Below are positions 34,284 to 48,961 of a stretch of 64,000 nucleotides of DNA, in pieces. Source of the DNA: Lyophyllum atratum (taxonomy: Eukaryota > Basidiomycota > Agaricomycetes > Agaricales > Lyophyllaceae); contig JACGCN010000001.1 of assembly GCA_014905825.1 (NCBI GenBank), forward strand, positions 1,054,001-1,118,000, given 5' to 3'. The first letter of the stretch is position 1. Every line of letters begins with the position of its first letter. The notes below the pieces were generated by a model. It searched no databases. It was given only the letters and a program-made list of their open reading frames with translations, and was not told the DNA's origin. Made by a program: the position numbers and the translations under genes.

Positions 34284-35778
34284 ATGTCCGTCTCACGCTC
34301 CGTTGTGAAGAGAGTTCTTGCGGTTGAAACCCCGGAGGTATAACCAAGCAGCACTCTACATACAGACCACTTCTTAATCAAAGTCAGGGCGATGGAGCAT
34401 TGGTCCGCAGGAGCATAGGTTCCATGAGCTTGAGAAATTTGACGCCATTCCTTATGCTGGACCACTTCCATGTTACCAAAGGCGCAGTGTGTATTTCCGT
34501 ACCTCGATCAAGAGATTGCTGCGGCACTAACACTGTCTCAGGGCTTCCCTGACCACCCGCATCGCGGCCAAGCCACAGTGACGTATATGGGCCGCTAGAA
34601 GGGTATGGCCAACGAATAGACTACTCCTTTCTAAGCTCATGCAACGTGGCTGCTACATAGCGCGAGTAAACACGAAGACTCGGCTGGCCATAAAGGCACA
34701 ATTGGTTGGTGGTTGCCTCGTCGTTGTTTGAATGCGTCAATTAACTGTGTGAACTGTGGTCAGAGAAAGGCGGTGTTCAATGGATGTGCGCCGGAAAAGG
34801 TATCATCCACGCTGAAATGCCTGTTCACACCGACGGTGCGCCGGATCCACGCGGCCTTCAGCTCTGGGTTGATCTCCCGAAACAGGTGAGCGTAGATTAT
34901 AGGCAGCTAGGCATGAATGATTTTACTGACACGGCCTACGCAGTTTAAGATGGTGGTATGTTCCGACTTCGGTTTCACTGCAGTTTCATTGCCGATTCCT
35001 CCTCCAGGATCCATCCTATCAAGAGCTAGGGCCAGATCAGTATGTAGTATGGTTTGATCGACAATGCTCCCTTTTTTGAGGATGTGCCGTCTAGGATACC
35101 CACCGCCTATCCCGATGGGCCCAATGGCGCTGTCAAAATCAAGGTGATTAGCGGTATCAGCTATGGAGTAGAATCGCCCGTTAGACCCCTCGGTGGATGC
35201 TGGTATTTCCACGTCATCTTCAACGGCAAAGCAACCATCTTCCAAGATATTCGTTCGTGCAAAAAAACTCAGTATATCGGGCTTTCTAACACGTTTCCTC
35301 GACGTAGCGCCCTCCTGGACCTCTTTCATCTACAGTGCGCCTTTGCCAATGTGTTCCAACAGTTCAACTGACCAATTTTCGGTCAGTCATTAAGGGGAAG
35401 GTGTCCGTTGGCTCTGAAAGTATACCATATGACGCATTCCACGCGCTGGTGTTCTCCAATAACGCAAATGAAACTGGTGTTTCGATATCGGCATTGGAAG
35501 ACGACACCGAATTTATGCTAGTACGTGATCCGTAGACTGCCCGACATGGCTGTGCTGAATGCGGTTCTAGGCTGCTGGCGAACCGCTCGATCAAACAGTA
35601 GTCCAGTATGGTCCCTTCGTTATGACAAATCGCGAGGAAATCCAGAAGACTTTGGTTGATTGTCAGCATTTTCCTGGCCATTTATACCCACTTGTTAAGT
35701 AACCTTTTTACAGACCAATCCGGAAAGAATGGTTTCGAGAAGGCACATACTTGGAAGAGTAAGATCGCTCATGAGTAA
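34284..35778 (+). CDS. Pirin (cupin-fold protein), interrupted by a 5-nt insertion and stop
   Basis: Bicupin metal protein; pirins act as nuclear cofactors or quercetinases. The start gives MSVSRSVVKRVLAVETPE, then RRSIGSMSLRNLTPFLMLDH. The iron-site motif DHPHRGQATVTYM is followed by LEG, ASKHEDSAGHKGTI and QWMCAGKGIIHAEMPVH, which hold the other metal ligands. The C-terminal cupin includes SPVRPLGGCWYFHVIF, ALEDDTEFMLAAGEPLDQTV and YGPFVMTNREEIQ, ending KSKIAHE at 35778. Between ATG (34587-34589) and CTA GAA GG lie five extra bases (34590-34594) that shift the frame into a TAG at 34596. All other exons join cleanly, so this is either a recent null allele or a sequence error. Confidence 0.82.
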
Positions 35779-35861
35779 ACAGAGTATTCCTCGAATGCTG
35801 TCATCTAACTTATGTACTGCATCCGGGAATGATATAGTGGAAGAGTATTAGGATTAGAAGC

Positions 35862-37306
35862 TCAACGCTTTTTTCTACTTCTGGACTCTTCGTCATCACT
35901 GTAGCCCTCTGCAGTCTCCATGTTTTCCCAGACATCTTCGTCCTCGGGAGCAGCTATGGGAGTCACCTTTACAGCATGATTCCAGACGATCACTGTTGGT
36001 ATACTTTTCATGTAGACTTTGTCCAGTACTTCGCCTTTCTGCTCTTGCTGCTGGCCCACTTGTCCGGGAGGAGGGAAAGTGCTATGGATGCGAACATATC
36101 GATCCAAAGCGGTAGAAGCCAGGATGGAGGGTGAGGGAGCTACAGATGTCACTGTTCCAGAGAGACCTATAACCTATGTTAGATATAGATACGCGGCTTT
36201 CCACGACTCGACGAGCATACCTTTGTACCCGTATGCAACCTTGCCGTTCCGGAGGTCGAGCGCAAAAAAATTATACCCGTGATCACTCACGAACAGTTCA
36301 CTTGAGGCGTCGCAATGTTAATAGAAAGAGCTGTGGCGCAGTAAAAGACCCACTGCTCGGACATGCCCATTTCCACTGCCTTGATACCACCCACTTTTCC
36401 CACTTTCCAATCTGACACAGGCCGACGTGCAGCCCTTGTATCGTAGCGACGGACATTCCCCAAGTCAGTCCCAGCAGCGAGATGGTTGGAAGTTGACGAG
36501 GGTGTAAGATATGTTAAGGAGGTTATTCGAAGGGGTTGGCGAAGTCCGAGGCTATCGTTATTAACCTAGAGAACGGTCATTAGGTACGCCGATGTAAAAC
36601 GGTGGCGTTATCTTACGTTCCTCCCCCTCCATACTTCACCAGGAAACAAGGCGTCACGTTTCCGTTTTTTGTGTTCGGATTCGCTCAATTGTTTTGGAGG
36701 TGAAAAGGCTGTTTCCGTATCCCAAAGCGATAGATCTACTTCGTTTCCGCCATAAGCGAAGCTCTTCTGATTCAGCGACATCCTCCATGCGTGAAGGCGA
36801 GCAGGGAGAGCAGCAAGTAGAGGTGCTACAGGTTCCGATGCACGCTTCGATGGTGTCAATCGCAAGGCACCATTAGATGTGCAAGAGAGAATTCCTCTGG
36901 AGTAATGCATTGAATATCCCACAATTTATGCAATGAAATGAATTCACTTTTCAGATATTTCCAGGCCGATGTATCGGTGGTCATCCCTCAAACGCGTCTC
37001 CCTCCATTGTTGTACCTCCTTTAACGCGTCAGAGTCCTCAAGGGAAAACGCAGAGGCTGTACCATCGGAGAAGCCGGCCGCTAACTTTGCTTAGAAGAGC
37101 CTGGTTAACAACTCGCACAGTCGAGATCATTAGGCGCATACCAATTGCGATCCTGCTGAAGAGGGTCCCACGGCCAAAACCTGTACAGCGCACGAGGCTC
37201 CATTGTGCAGAGTCTTTGTCGCCGTCTTTGTTTCTCCTCCAGCGTCCGAGGAATAGCAGACGGACTTGATGTTGCCTAGCTCATCTCCAGCCAAAAATCG
37301 AGGCAT
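35862..37306 (-). CDS. NSA1: Ribosome biogenesis WD40 protein Nsa1 (WDR74)
   Basis: Beta-propeller factor of early nucleolar pre-60S particles, released by Rix7. The start at 37306 gives MPRFLAGDELGNIKSV, the usual first strand. Blades follow: TASAFSLEDSDAL-like region near 37050, RMSLNQKSFAYGGNEVDLSL with WDTETAFSPP, AAGTDLGNVRRYDTRAARPV, ELFVSDHGYNFFALDLRNGK and the conserved ILASTALDRYVRIHS. The acidic-basic tail ends RSRKKR at 35862. A 340-bp gap separates it from the divergent RMD5 gene. Confidence 0.88.
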
Positions 37307-37646
37307 TTTTGAAGTTGGGTGTGTCACACCAGTCACACTAATGCATGACAATGACGCTCTCGACAATGGACATGTTGCAAATGAACTATAGAGCTTTAAA
37401 AACTGAAGTTGCCTACATTACTCTGTTATGGTTAAAGTGTCTTGATTTTGTGTACAGGGCTCTTTACAGTATATTTGAGGTCCTCGAGGAGTTGATTTTC
37501 TATGATTGAGAAATGCCACCAGCTCGCCCAAAGCTCGCCTCCCACTGAACGACGAAAAAGGAGTTGATTGCTATTTCAAGGATTTCCTTTTCCGGAGTTG
37601 GGTGCCATGAAGTTAGCGTGTAAATTACGTAATCCATTGTCCCTTC
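37307..37646. promoter_or_regulatory. Shared divergent promoter region NSA1 / RMD5
   Basis: 340 bp between the two divergent ATGs, containing AT-rich stretches but no clear TATA box on either strand. No gene inside. Confidence 0.4.
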
Positions 37647-39058
37647 ATGGAAAGCCCACTCAAGGAACTTGCTAAACTAGAGAAACTCACCGCTACCAAG
37701 AGCAAGGTTCCATCCATCTCCGACTCCCTCGATGCCCTCTTGTGCTCCCTCGAAGATGCGAAGAAGCGATTAGCCGACGCCGATGTTGACGGAGAGACCT
37801 TGCGCCAGCTGTCTCAAACAATTGAGGCCAAGAGGAAGGAGGTTGACGACAGGCAGAAAGAAGTGTATTCATCCGTTTCTCGGTTGGGCAAAGCTCTGGA
37901 TAAGGTGTGCTATGCAGCTTCGAGGAAAATAATCTTTCAGTTGACCATTGTTCCAGAAATTTACCGCTCCCCTCCCTACGTATTCTCGGCTTTTCGAGCC
38001 CGCGCAATCGAGGACCGCCCTCAAGAGAACCATAGCTCTGCACTTCCTAAGGACGGGTCAATTTGATACTGCTGAGACCTTTCTTGCAGTCTGTTCTATC
38101 CCAAAGTCGTATCGTCCCTCTCTAACGTTTTCCCCACAGGAATCGGGAATCGACATCTCCTCTGAGCTACGGCTGCAGTTCGTGGAACTGCACCAAATTC
38201 TTAAAGTGCTCAGAAACCATGATATTGGTCCTGCTCTTGAGTACGATTGTTGCTTGGAATGCTTTTATCAAAACAATTGAAATGTTCCGCTAGGTGGGCG
38301 AGGAATCACCGAGCTTTCCTGCAGTCACGCTCGTCTCCCCTGGAATTTTACCTTCACCGGTCGCAGTACATCCGTTTATTGTTCTCTTCCCATCCTCCGG
38401 ATCCCATCCCTGCAATAGCCTACGCCAATGCTTATCTGAGACCCTTCTATCACGAACATGAAGCAGAATTTCAGCGGCTGATGGGCTGTGTCGCGTACCT
38501 CCCATTGTCTAAGCTTCAAGCATCACCATACGCGGATCTAGCCTCGCCATCTCTACATTTCGAATTGGAACCTCTCTTTGCCAAGGAATATTGTGCCAGC
38601 TTGGGCATGAGTCGGCAAGTGCCGCTAAGAGTCGTTGGTGATATTGGAGGTGGCGGCGCGCTAGCTAGGATAGAGAAAGGGAGGAAGGTTATGCGGGAAA
38701 GGAAAAGCGAATGGAGTCAGACGGATGAGCTACCAGTGTGTCTTCATCAGTTCTTCCTTTCGCCTTTTGACATGCAACTTCTTCAGATTGAAATACCTCT
38801 TCTCCCTGAGAACAGATATCACTCTATCTTTGCTTGTCCAGTCTCGAAGGAGCAAGCGACGGAGAAGAATCCTCCGATGATGATGCTGTGCGGGCATGTT
38901 ATAACAAAGGATAGTTTACACAAGCTGAGTAAAGCCGGAGGGTGAGTTGATTTTTGAATATGGTATCTTAAAGCTCACCACACCCCGGCAGACGTGTCAA
39001 ATGCCCATATTGTCCAACAGAGTCATTGCTGGCTTCTGCTTTGAGGGTGTACTTTTAG
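37647..39058 (+). CDS. RMD5: GID/CTLH E3 ligase RING subunit Rmd5 (Gid2)
   Basis: RING-type subunit of the GID ubiquitin ligase, which degrades gluconeogenic enzymes when glucose returns. The start MESPLKELAKLEKLTATKSK leads into a coiled-coil N-terminus. A LisH-like segment (TIALHFLRTGQFDTAETFLA) and CTLH/CRA region (FVELHQILKVLRNHDIGPAL, ALEWARNHR, FYLHRSQYIRLLF) follow. The degenerate RING is at the C-terminus: FACPVSKEQATEKNPPMMML, CGHVITKDSLHKLSK and RVKCPYCP. As in other Rmd5 proteins the first half of the RING lacks the full set of zinc ligands. The stop is at 39058 after a last intron near 38943-38992. Confidence 0.92.
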
Positions 39059-39375
39059 ATTATAACTGTAACTGTATCATTCGTGTATGTACTGTGTATA
39101 AACCAAGCCCCGGGCCCTTAGTGTATAGTACTGTGCTAGTTTCTCCTAGACAGACACATTCAGTCTTCCTCCGTTCTTTCATACTATGCCAGGTCAATAA
39201 GGAGATTCGTAAGTAACAAAACATGTGAATGGATGCCGATGATTATGTAAGCTAAGCGAGTAATGCCTCCCAGTGGTTCTCCTTGATTTGGACTCTCTAT
39301 ACCAAGAACGTCGACGCGTGTTAGCGTTCCGTGGCCAAATAAGCTTGGTAGCCTTCCTATTCTTATTACTACTCT
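39059..39375. other. Intergenic region RMD5 / zinc-cluster factor
   Basis: 317 bp between tandem genes; no recognisable feature. Confidence 0.5.
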
Positions 39376-42300
39376 ATGTCCACGTACCAACAATCGATTC
39401 ATGGCGAATCATCCACTGGCAGTGCTATACCTGTTTCTCCAGCCGATGAGCATCATCACGCAGCCGGAAACATTCGCCTCTTGAATAACAAGGCTACAAG
39501 GCGGATGCGGTATGAGTCTTTGTCTTCTTAGAGTAGGGGATGTCCTAACTGCCCCAGAGGAGAGATAGCTTGTGCTGAGTGCCGCAGGCTGAAGATACGC
39601 TGTGACAAGATTGTGCCTTGTTCTACTTGTGTCAAGCGTGGTTGTGCCGCCCTATGTCCCAACGGTCTGCTGTCTTTCTATTATGAGCCGCAATATCTGC
39701 TGAGGTTGAACATTTGTCAAGGAACGATCCCGCCGGGAGAAGGCAGCCGGTAAGAGATACCGTCCATATATACGGCATGAATCTTGAGATACATACGGCC
39801 TACAGGTTTGTTTTGGCGGCAACTGATCACCTTCGTAAGAAGATGATGACTTTGGAAGCCCGGGTGCATTCTCTTGAAGATGCACTAGCCATTATACAAG
39901 CAAGTAGCTCTGATCGGCCGCACCCTTTGCTGGTAACCCTCGACGACGACGAGGAAGAGGAGGAAGAACCAACTTTGAAACCTGTCGTCGAAGAGCCTCC
40001 GGCATCGTTATTATCAGAGTCCCTTGGCTCACTTCACATTGACGGACAGGGCGCTACTCGTTTCTTTGGGCCATCTGGGGGATCCGAGGTTCGTTCAATT
40101 AATCTGAAGCCCGTGTATGGTGGTCCTGATTCCTATTAATTAGAGTTTATTACTTGTAGGCCCGCATTCCAACTATACTAAACACTCCTTGATAAGTTGG
40201 CAGACAGCGATGGATCTCGAGAAAAAGGCTCCATCGAAAACGAAGCGATCTAATCTCCAGGAGTTAGATGATTCCTATCTCCCTCAAGAAATCAACAATT
40301 GTCACCAGTCATTCCCGTTTGCGCCTCCAGGTATACTGGCTGCGACCGTTCAGCCAATGATAGAGACGTTTCTGCCATCGATTGAGCGCGCTGTACATCT
40401 CTGCGAGACCTTCATGGAGCACCTTACTTGGATGTTTCAAATAGTGACTCGCCAGCAGGTGATCAAAGAACTTATCCCAGTCGTCTATAAACAAGTCCGC
40501 GTTTCGTATGGACCACATGACCTTGCTTTGATGCTGATCGTCCTCGGCATTGGCACTTTGGTGGACCTGAACCTACCACCTTACAGTCTTGAGGCCCAAC
40601 ATTACTATAGGCTATCTCGAGCAGCTCTCGCGCTGCAGCCGGTTTTGGGAGAGCAATCCGTTGTCACAATCAAGGTGCTGACTCCCAGGTTATCCCAGGG
40701 TGATTTACTGATTGTTTACCGACCGCTCGACCAAGGTGCTGCACCTCATGAGCATTTATAATGGGATGAGCGGCAAGGAAAGCAACTTAGAGCAGTCCTA
40801 TGCATTACTTGACCTTGCGAGCCAAGTAGCCCTTAGAGTGCGTGGGTTGAAGTCCATGTTGCCAATCGCTATACTCATTTTCTATGAACGAAGATTGGTT
40901 TTCGTGCGTCATCATTTTATTGCCGCAACCATGTCCGACCAACGTTTGGTCCCCACAGATATTGATCCTTCTCTATGGGGCTTTGGGGGTAAGGAGGCTT
41001 ACGAACGCCGAGTATACTTTTGGAACCTTATGGCAGGGGTGCTTTGGCAGGTGCACTTCGAAATTCCGTGTAAGCCTCACTTGTCTGACAAATGCGCCCC
41101 ATAGAGCCTAGTGACAGGACGACCCCCCGCGTTACTGACAACATATATCGACTGTCACCTTCCAACAGCAGATGACGAAAACCTCTTCCAGCAAGACGAG
41201 GTCCCTTTAGGTTGTACGTACCACTATCACTATTATCTCCCTCCCTTTGCTTTACCTTTGACCATCCAGTCGGGATATGGGGCTTCTGGGTCAGCGTGGA
41301 ATGTCTGATTCCGCTTGTCAGAACAACTTTGGCAGTAAAACCACCATCATATCAGGCTATACTTGAGCTAGACCGCAAAATCCGTGATTTTGTCAAATCA
41401 ACGGAGGTTGATAAATCTAAAGATAGTCGCACTGCAACATCTATGGCTGCCTTTGCACGCTCTCACTATCAAGACTTGCGTAAGCCTCTGGGGACTTGTA
41501 ATAAGGCCAGTTGTTGACAGCTTGCCAGTGCTTATGTTTCTCCACCGAGGGTTCTTTGCGCAGGCAATGACTGAAAATCCTGTCGACCCCTTGCAGTCAC
41601 CCTATGGGCAGTCGGTTTTGGCTGCATATTCCAGTGCATGCGTTGTTCTTAAGGATACCAGATCGCAGTATTTCGAGAAGCCTCTCCTTTGTGCTCGAAT
41701 TTGGAGAATATGGTCTCTAGCTTTTTCTGCAACAGTGAGTCGGGTCTTCGTTCAGTTGAAACGCTGTTCATGAGAGATCGTAGATCATCATCGGCACTGT
41801 GGCCATAAGGGCTATACATCTCGACCTAGAGCCCCCTGCGTTCGAAGAATTCGAGTCTGCTTGTGTCATGTTTCGAAGTGCAGCAGAAACCAGTAATCGC
41901 GCAGCCAGAGCAATGGTGAGGTCCTTTCCGTGATAGCACCAATAAACGTTACATTGATGGAGTCGCAGCCGATCTTGCAGATCATGCTTCAAAAAGCTTC
42001 CCAAGCACGCGAGCATTATCGCCAACGACGAGCGCCGGTGGTAACAGAGACACAACCCGACGATGAACTCGCAATTTTCGGCGGTCGAACGCGGTTAGTT
42101 AGCACACTGCCATCTCTCGCCCTGCCGTCTTCGAAAGCAAAGTCCAATGCAAGAACCATTCAACAACCTTTGCGTCCGGCGTGTCCCACGGAACAGCAAT
42201 TCTCATTGGATGGGGTCCTTCATCAAAACTCCCCCCTCGCGGACCGTCATCTTGGCAATCTCCAGGCCACTTTCGCAGATTTGTCCGGTGGGTGGGATGG

Positions 42301-42487
42301 ATTGTTCCACGAGGTTCCTCAGCCGTCGCATGGCTTCCCAGGCAACCCAGGCTCGCCTTATCCTGCTGCAGGACTTGGGGAAGGTGTTATGTTAGACGAC
42401 CGGTGGTCCTCGTTTATGCACCATTACAGCATCTTGGCGGAACCTACACAACCTCAGCATCCTCACTCCCAGCTTCCAAGCCAATAA
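39376..42487 (+). CDS. Zn2Cys6 (Gal4-type) transcription factor with fungal_trans domain
   Basis: DNA-binding regulator. Exon 1 is MSTYQQSIHGESSTGS and a short disordered stretch. Exon 2 encodes the binuclear zinc cluster at about residues 49-77: CAECRRLKIRC then CSTCVKRGCAALC, spacing C-x2-C-x6-C-x5-C-x2-C-x8-C. A heptad linker helix follows (FVLAATDHLRKKMMTLEARV). The middle-homology domain starts near 40260 (QPMIETFLPSIERAVHLCET, FMEHLTWMFQIVTRQQV) and continues with IDPSLWGFGGKEAYERRVYF and WLMAGVLWQ-type helices. The C-terminal part is Pro/Gln-rich. The join near 40090-40203 is not certain. Target genes cannot be told from sequence. Confidence 0.88.
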
Positions 42488-43345
42488 CTCATGCGGCAGA
42501 CTTTTCCCACTACCCTTTCGAACTGAAAACTGGAATCTCCAGTTGGTATATTCAAACGCTGGCGCGAGCACTATTAGCTCGTTCAGTTACTCTTTGTACT
42601 GCAGCCGCATCAACGTTTTCGATAGTACGAACGTTGGACATCGACATACTGGTACCCGACCAGGAATCAAGAATAACATAGGAATGGCGCCTATAGAGCT
42701 AGAACCATACGTCGAGTGGCAACGATGTACACTATGTACTACAACGGAAGCTGGACACTATCACGAGACACTAGAGATTTTTGCACGGCTGAAGACTAGT
42801 GTGCTAGTGTGTGACCCTGTGACTGGATAGGACTCGGGAGATTCAGAGGAAGTAAGGCTGCACTGCGTATTGAATGTAAGCTTTTATTTAGGCCTCGGCC
42901 CTCGACTCCTTCGCAAACCCGACAACGACTCTTTCGAAGGTTTTCAATTGCTGACAGTAATTGATACATACTCAACTGAAGGAAACATGATAGGAACGAA
43001 CAGAAAACGGATCTTTTCAAACTGATATCGGCCAGAACTAGACAAAGAGCGCCCCCAAAGGCACACTGAGGCAGACACATAAGAAGCTTCCAAATTCGCG
43101 TCCACTCGAGAATACAAATATGTTGAAATCAACTTCGTTAGGGACATGGGATGACTGATGGCATGGTGGGTGGGGGGCCAACTACATACTTACAAGAAGT
43201 CCAGAATTGACTCCGATCGAGTGGAAAACGGACCAAGTTCGGCAAACAAATGCAAAGTGTTGACGCAGGAGATACTGTGACTTGGGCATTGCTAAGTTTC
43301 GATCTTCTCCACCTGCAGCCTTCTGGCCTCTCTACATACCATTGG
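42488..43345. other. Long intergenic region before the TBC1D5-like gene
   Basis: 858 bp between tandem genes. Open frames exist on both strands (for example minus strand 43386-43138) but carry no domain or convincing splice pattern. Extra 5' untranslated exons of the TBC gene could lie here. Confidence 0.45.
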
Positions 43346-46070
43346 ATGGAGGATACACTTGCGCGGCCTCCTGAGGAACTAATCATGTTTGTTTAAGAGC
43401 ACAACCAAATTACGGACATTGATTTTCACGCCAATCTAGAAATGCCTACAATCAGCTACTCAGCTCTGGCTTGAGTCTGGAGAAAATGCGAGACGCTGCA
43501 CTCGCAGATCGCCTCCTGCCACCCTCTAGCAGCGCCAGAGGAGTTATAGGGAGAAGCATCGCTTGGAAGGTTAATCTTTTGGCCAGAGCATGGTATTTCG
43601 ACTGATCCCCGCTTGAAGCTATTCTTGACGTCAGAAGAGCCGTTACAACCCTCGTCCGCTCCAGTGCGCGGCACTTCTCTTCTACAATCTCAGCGGTACT
43701 CCCGCCAAGACTATGTCAAACAACTCCGAGAACATATGAGGGCGCCTGATGGGAGCTATGAAGAGGGTTTCATTTTGCCTGGCTCTCCGAAATTGCTGGA
43801 ACGAACGCCAAGGGCAATCGTCGCAAATCTTGACACGAACAACCCACTTAGCCTGCATAATGAAGCAAGTTGATGTTTGTATTTTTCGCGCTTGTTCATG
43901 ACATTAACGGCTCTTGCAGAACCCATGGAAGATCTGGTTTGCGTCAGTTGATCTACGGAAGACGATCTTGCAGGATGTCGAACGCACGTAAGTCTTATAT
44001 ATCATTGGTTTTTGCCAGTGACATGCTCCAAGACTTCTTAGTTTTCCTGATATAGCATTCTTTCGTGAACGGGAGGTTCAAGTTCAGCTAACAAACATCC
44101 TCTTCCTGTATTCTGTCATGAACCCATGTATAGGGTATAGGCAAGGTGATTACCAAGTCTATTGGGTAAACTTTAATTGAACATTTTCTAGGGATGCATG
44201 AAGTCCTGGCACCGTTATATTACGCCGTGGATTCTGACTCCCTCCCAGAGAACGGAAACTCTCTGGAAGAGTCTGAGGTGCGAGAAGTGTGTTCGAGAAC
44301 ATGGGTCGCTGGCGATTCATGGGCACTTTTTGACTCCGTCATGCGCGGACTGTGTAAATGGTATGAATGGCGTGAACCACCGCTGAATTCGAGACCGAGA
44401 GAAGTCTCTTCGGCACTTGCGACACATGTCAATCTCGACGTTCCTGGTGGGCAGCTTGAAATCAAGCCATACATTGCCCCGATCGTCGAAGCTTGCAACC
44501 GAATACAGTCGGACTTTCTGCGAACAACAGATCCCCTGCTGTGGAAGCATATGCAGGCCGCGGGTATCGAGCCGCAGATATATGGCATGTAGGTGCACTT
44601 CGAGATGTCACGAAATGCTATCGCTGACAGAATGGATGCAGTCGATGGTTGAGGCTTCTTTTCACTCGAGAGTTTAGTATGATCGATGCTATGAAGTTGT
44701 GGGATGGACTATTCGCTTGTGATCCAACATTCGAATTGGCGCAATGGGTGTGTGTCGCAATGCTTATCAGGATCCGGAATGAATGTGAATATTTCTTCAA
44801 TACGTCTTCGTTTAAAGGCTCACTATAGTTGTGGACAGTAATCCCAGCTGATTATACCGGGCAACTTACAGCCCTGCTGCGTTATCCTTCCCCTCGATCT
44901 CCTCCCGCTTTCGAGGATGCACCCCATCACACAAGCTTGCTTTTGCGACAGGCGCTGACCCTACAGATGTCGCCGAGCCCATCGACAGGAGCATCAATTA
45001 TATTAGAAAATCGCAACCTGTTGAATATCCCCATGGATGTCCCTGCACCACCCCCTGCACCACAGCAGCGACGAAATCAGAATAAAGCTACTTCAATGCA
45101 TGGACAAATGGCACCCCCAGCTTCGCAGGGGCACTCCAGGCAGGTTACGGCGCCTCAGATGGGCCTTCCTGAAATGATTGCTCGTGGACTGTTAGAAAGA
45201 GGAGAGAGCCTCGGTATTAACAAGACGTTGATGAGTGCTGTTTCCGAACTCAGAGTAATTATATGCCCCATGTTCTTATGGCTGCAATTCTGACCGTTTT
45301 GTTTGCAGCGCAATATCCCAGACTTGGCTGCGTCACTCGTTCGCTCTCCTAATGCGTCGCATTCCGTGTTTCCGTTGATGGATGATAGACCACCTGAGGA
45401 ACGCCCCCCATGGGAACCACGCACGCGATTTGAGATGGAAAAAGATATATCTCAGCTGCGTTTGAACAATAAGCGGCTGGGTGAGTCGCTTGGATGGATA
45501 GTCGATATACTCTTGCAAGATGAAGCCGAGTCCAAGGACCCACAACGCCTCAAGAAGCAGAAGCAGGAAGCGGTGGAATCTTTGTCGTATGTCCGGGATG
45601 TCCTGATGGGTAATGTGGCGGAAATAGAGGAAGCAAGACTTGTGGGCGAAGAGGAATCCTTGAAGAGGAAGTCGAGGGACGCTAGCTCTCGTCAGGCGTC
45701 CGAAAACCCAGCGGCTGTGGTTGTTCCACCACCACCAGTTTCCATGGTTGACTCTCGACTACAGATCGCAACATCGCGAAATACGCGATCTCGGTCACCA
45801 CCTCAGCATATGGGATCGCCCCCTATGAGTTTGCCAATCGGCTCTGCTAGGAAGGCCTCAACTCTACCAAGGTTGAGTGCCGGGCCTTCCAATCCCGATT
45901 TCAATCGTCTGCCACCATGGCATTACAGCCGGTCTGGTTTTTCTGGACACAACACATCATTGCCAGCGGAAGCCCTGCCGCGCCTACCTCCGCCCGCGGG
46001 ACAGAAGTCGAGCGATCAAACGCCGCATTCAACTCCAGCCCAGCAGGATCCACTGGGTGTCCTTCGGTAG
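43346..46070 (+). CDS. TBC-domain Rab GTPase-activating protein, TBC1D5-like
   Basis: Rab-GAP; TBC1D5 turns off Rab7 and works with retromer. The start at 43346 (MEDTLARPPEELIMF) is tentative and needs an intron with donor gtttaag. Then LSLEKMRDAALADRLLPPSS and SIAWKLFLT lead to the TBC domain: NPWKIWFASVDLRKTILQDV with the arginine-finger motif ERTFPD, and CIGYRQGMHEVLAPLYYAVD with the glutamine finger. Further helices: WLRLLFTREFSMIDAMKLWD and ALTLQ region. A Pro-rich stretch and a coiled coil (MEKDISQLRLNNKRLGESLG) follow, then a disordered tail ending at 46070. Both catalytic fingers are present. Confidence 0.86.
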
Positions 46071-46278
46071 TAAATGTAACCTTAAGTAGTTAGGAATATT
46101 GACTCGGAATAGATATTAGTATTTCCGGGAAAGTGTGCCGGTTGTAGAGTGGGAAATCACGGGCGTATGATTGGGTGACGCCGGGAGGGATCGTTTGGGC
46201 GAATCGAAACTTTGTTTGGTTGCGCCGGATAGACTTCGTCGATTTGAATCTCTTTACTTCTCCTGGTCCTGGCCCATT

Positions 46279-48821
<2,543 letters not shown>

Positions 48822-48961
48822 CTTCTTATATCTTCACATCTGTATTCCGAAAATGTCGCCTGCATCGGGTGATAATACTTAATAGGTCTGGCTAGAACTC
48901 GAACAATGTATAGCCATAGCAGGTAAATTCGAGTGCAATATATTACATCAGATCGATATCG

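Noticed and set aside
42488..43345. Possible gene in the 858-bp gap
   Set aside because: Open frames on both strands lack domain similarity and consistent splice signals.
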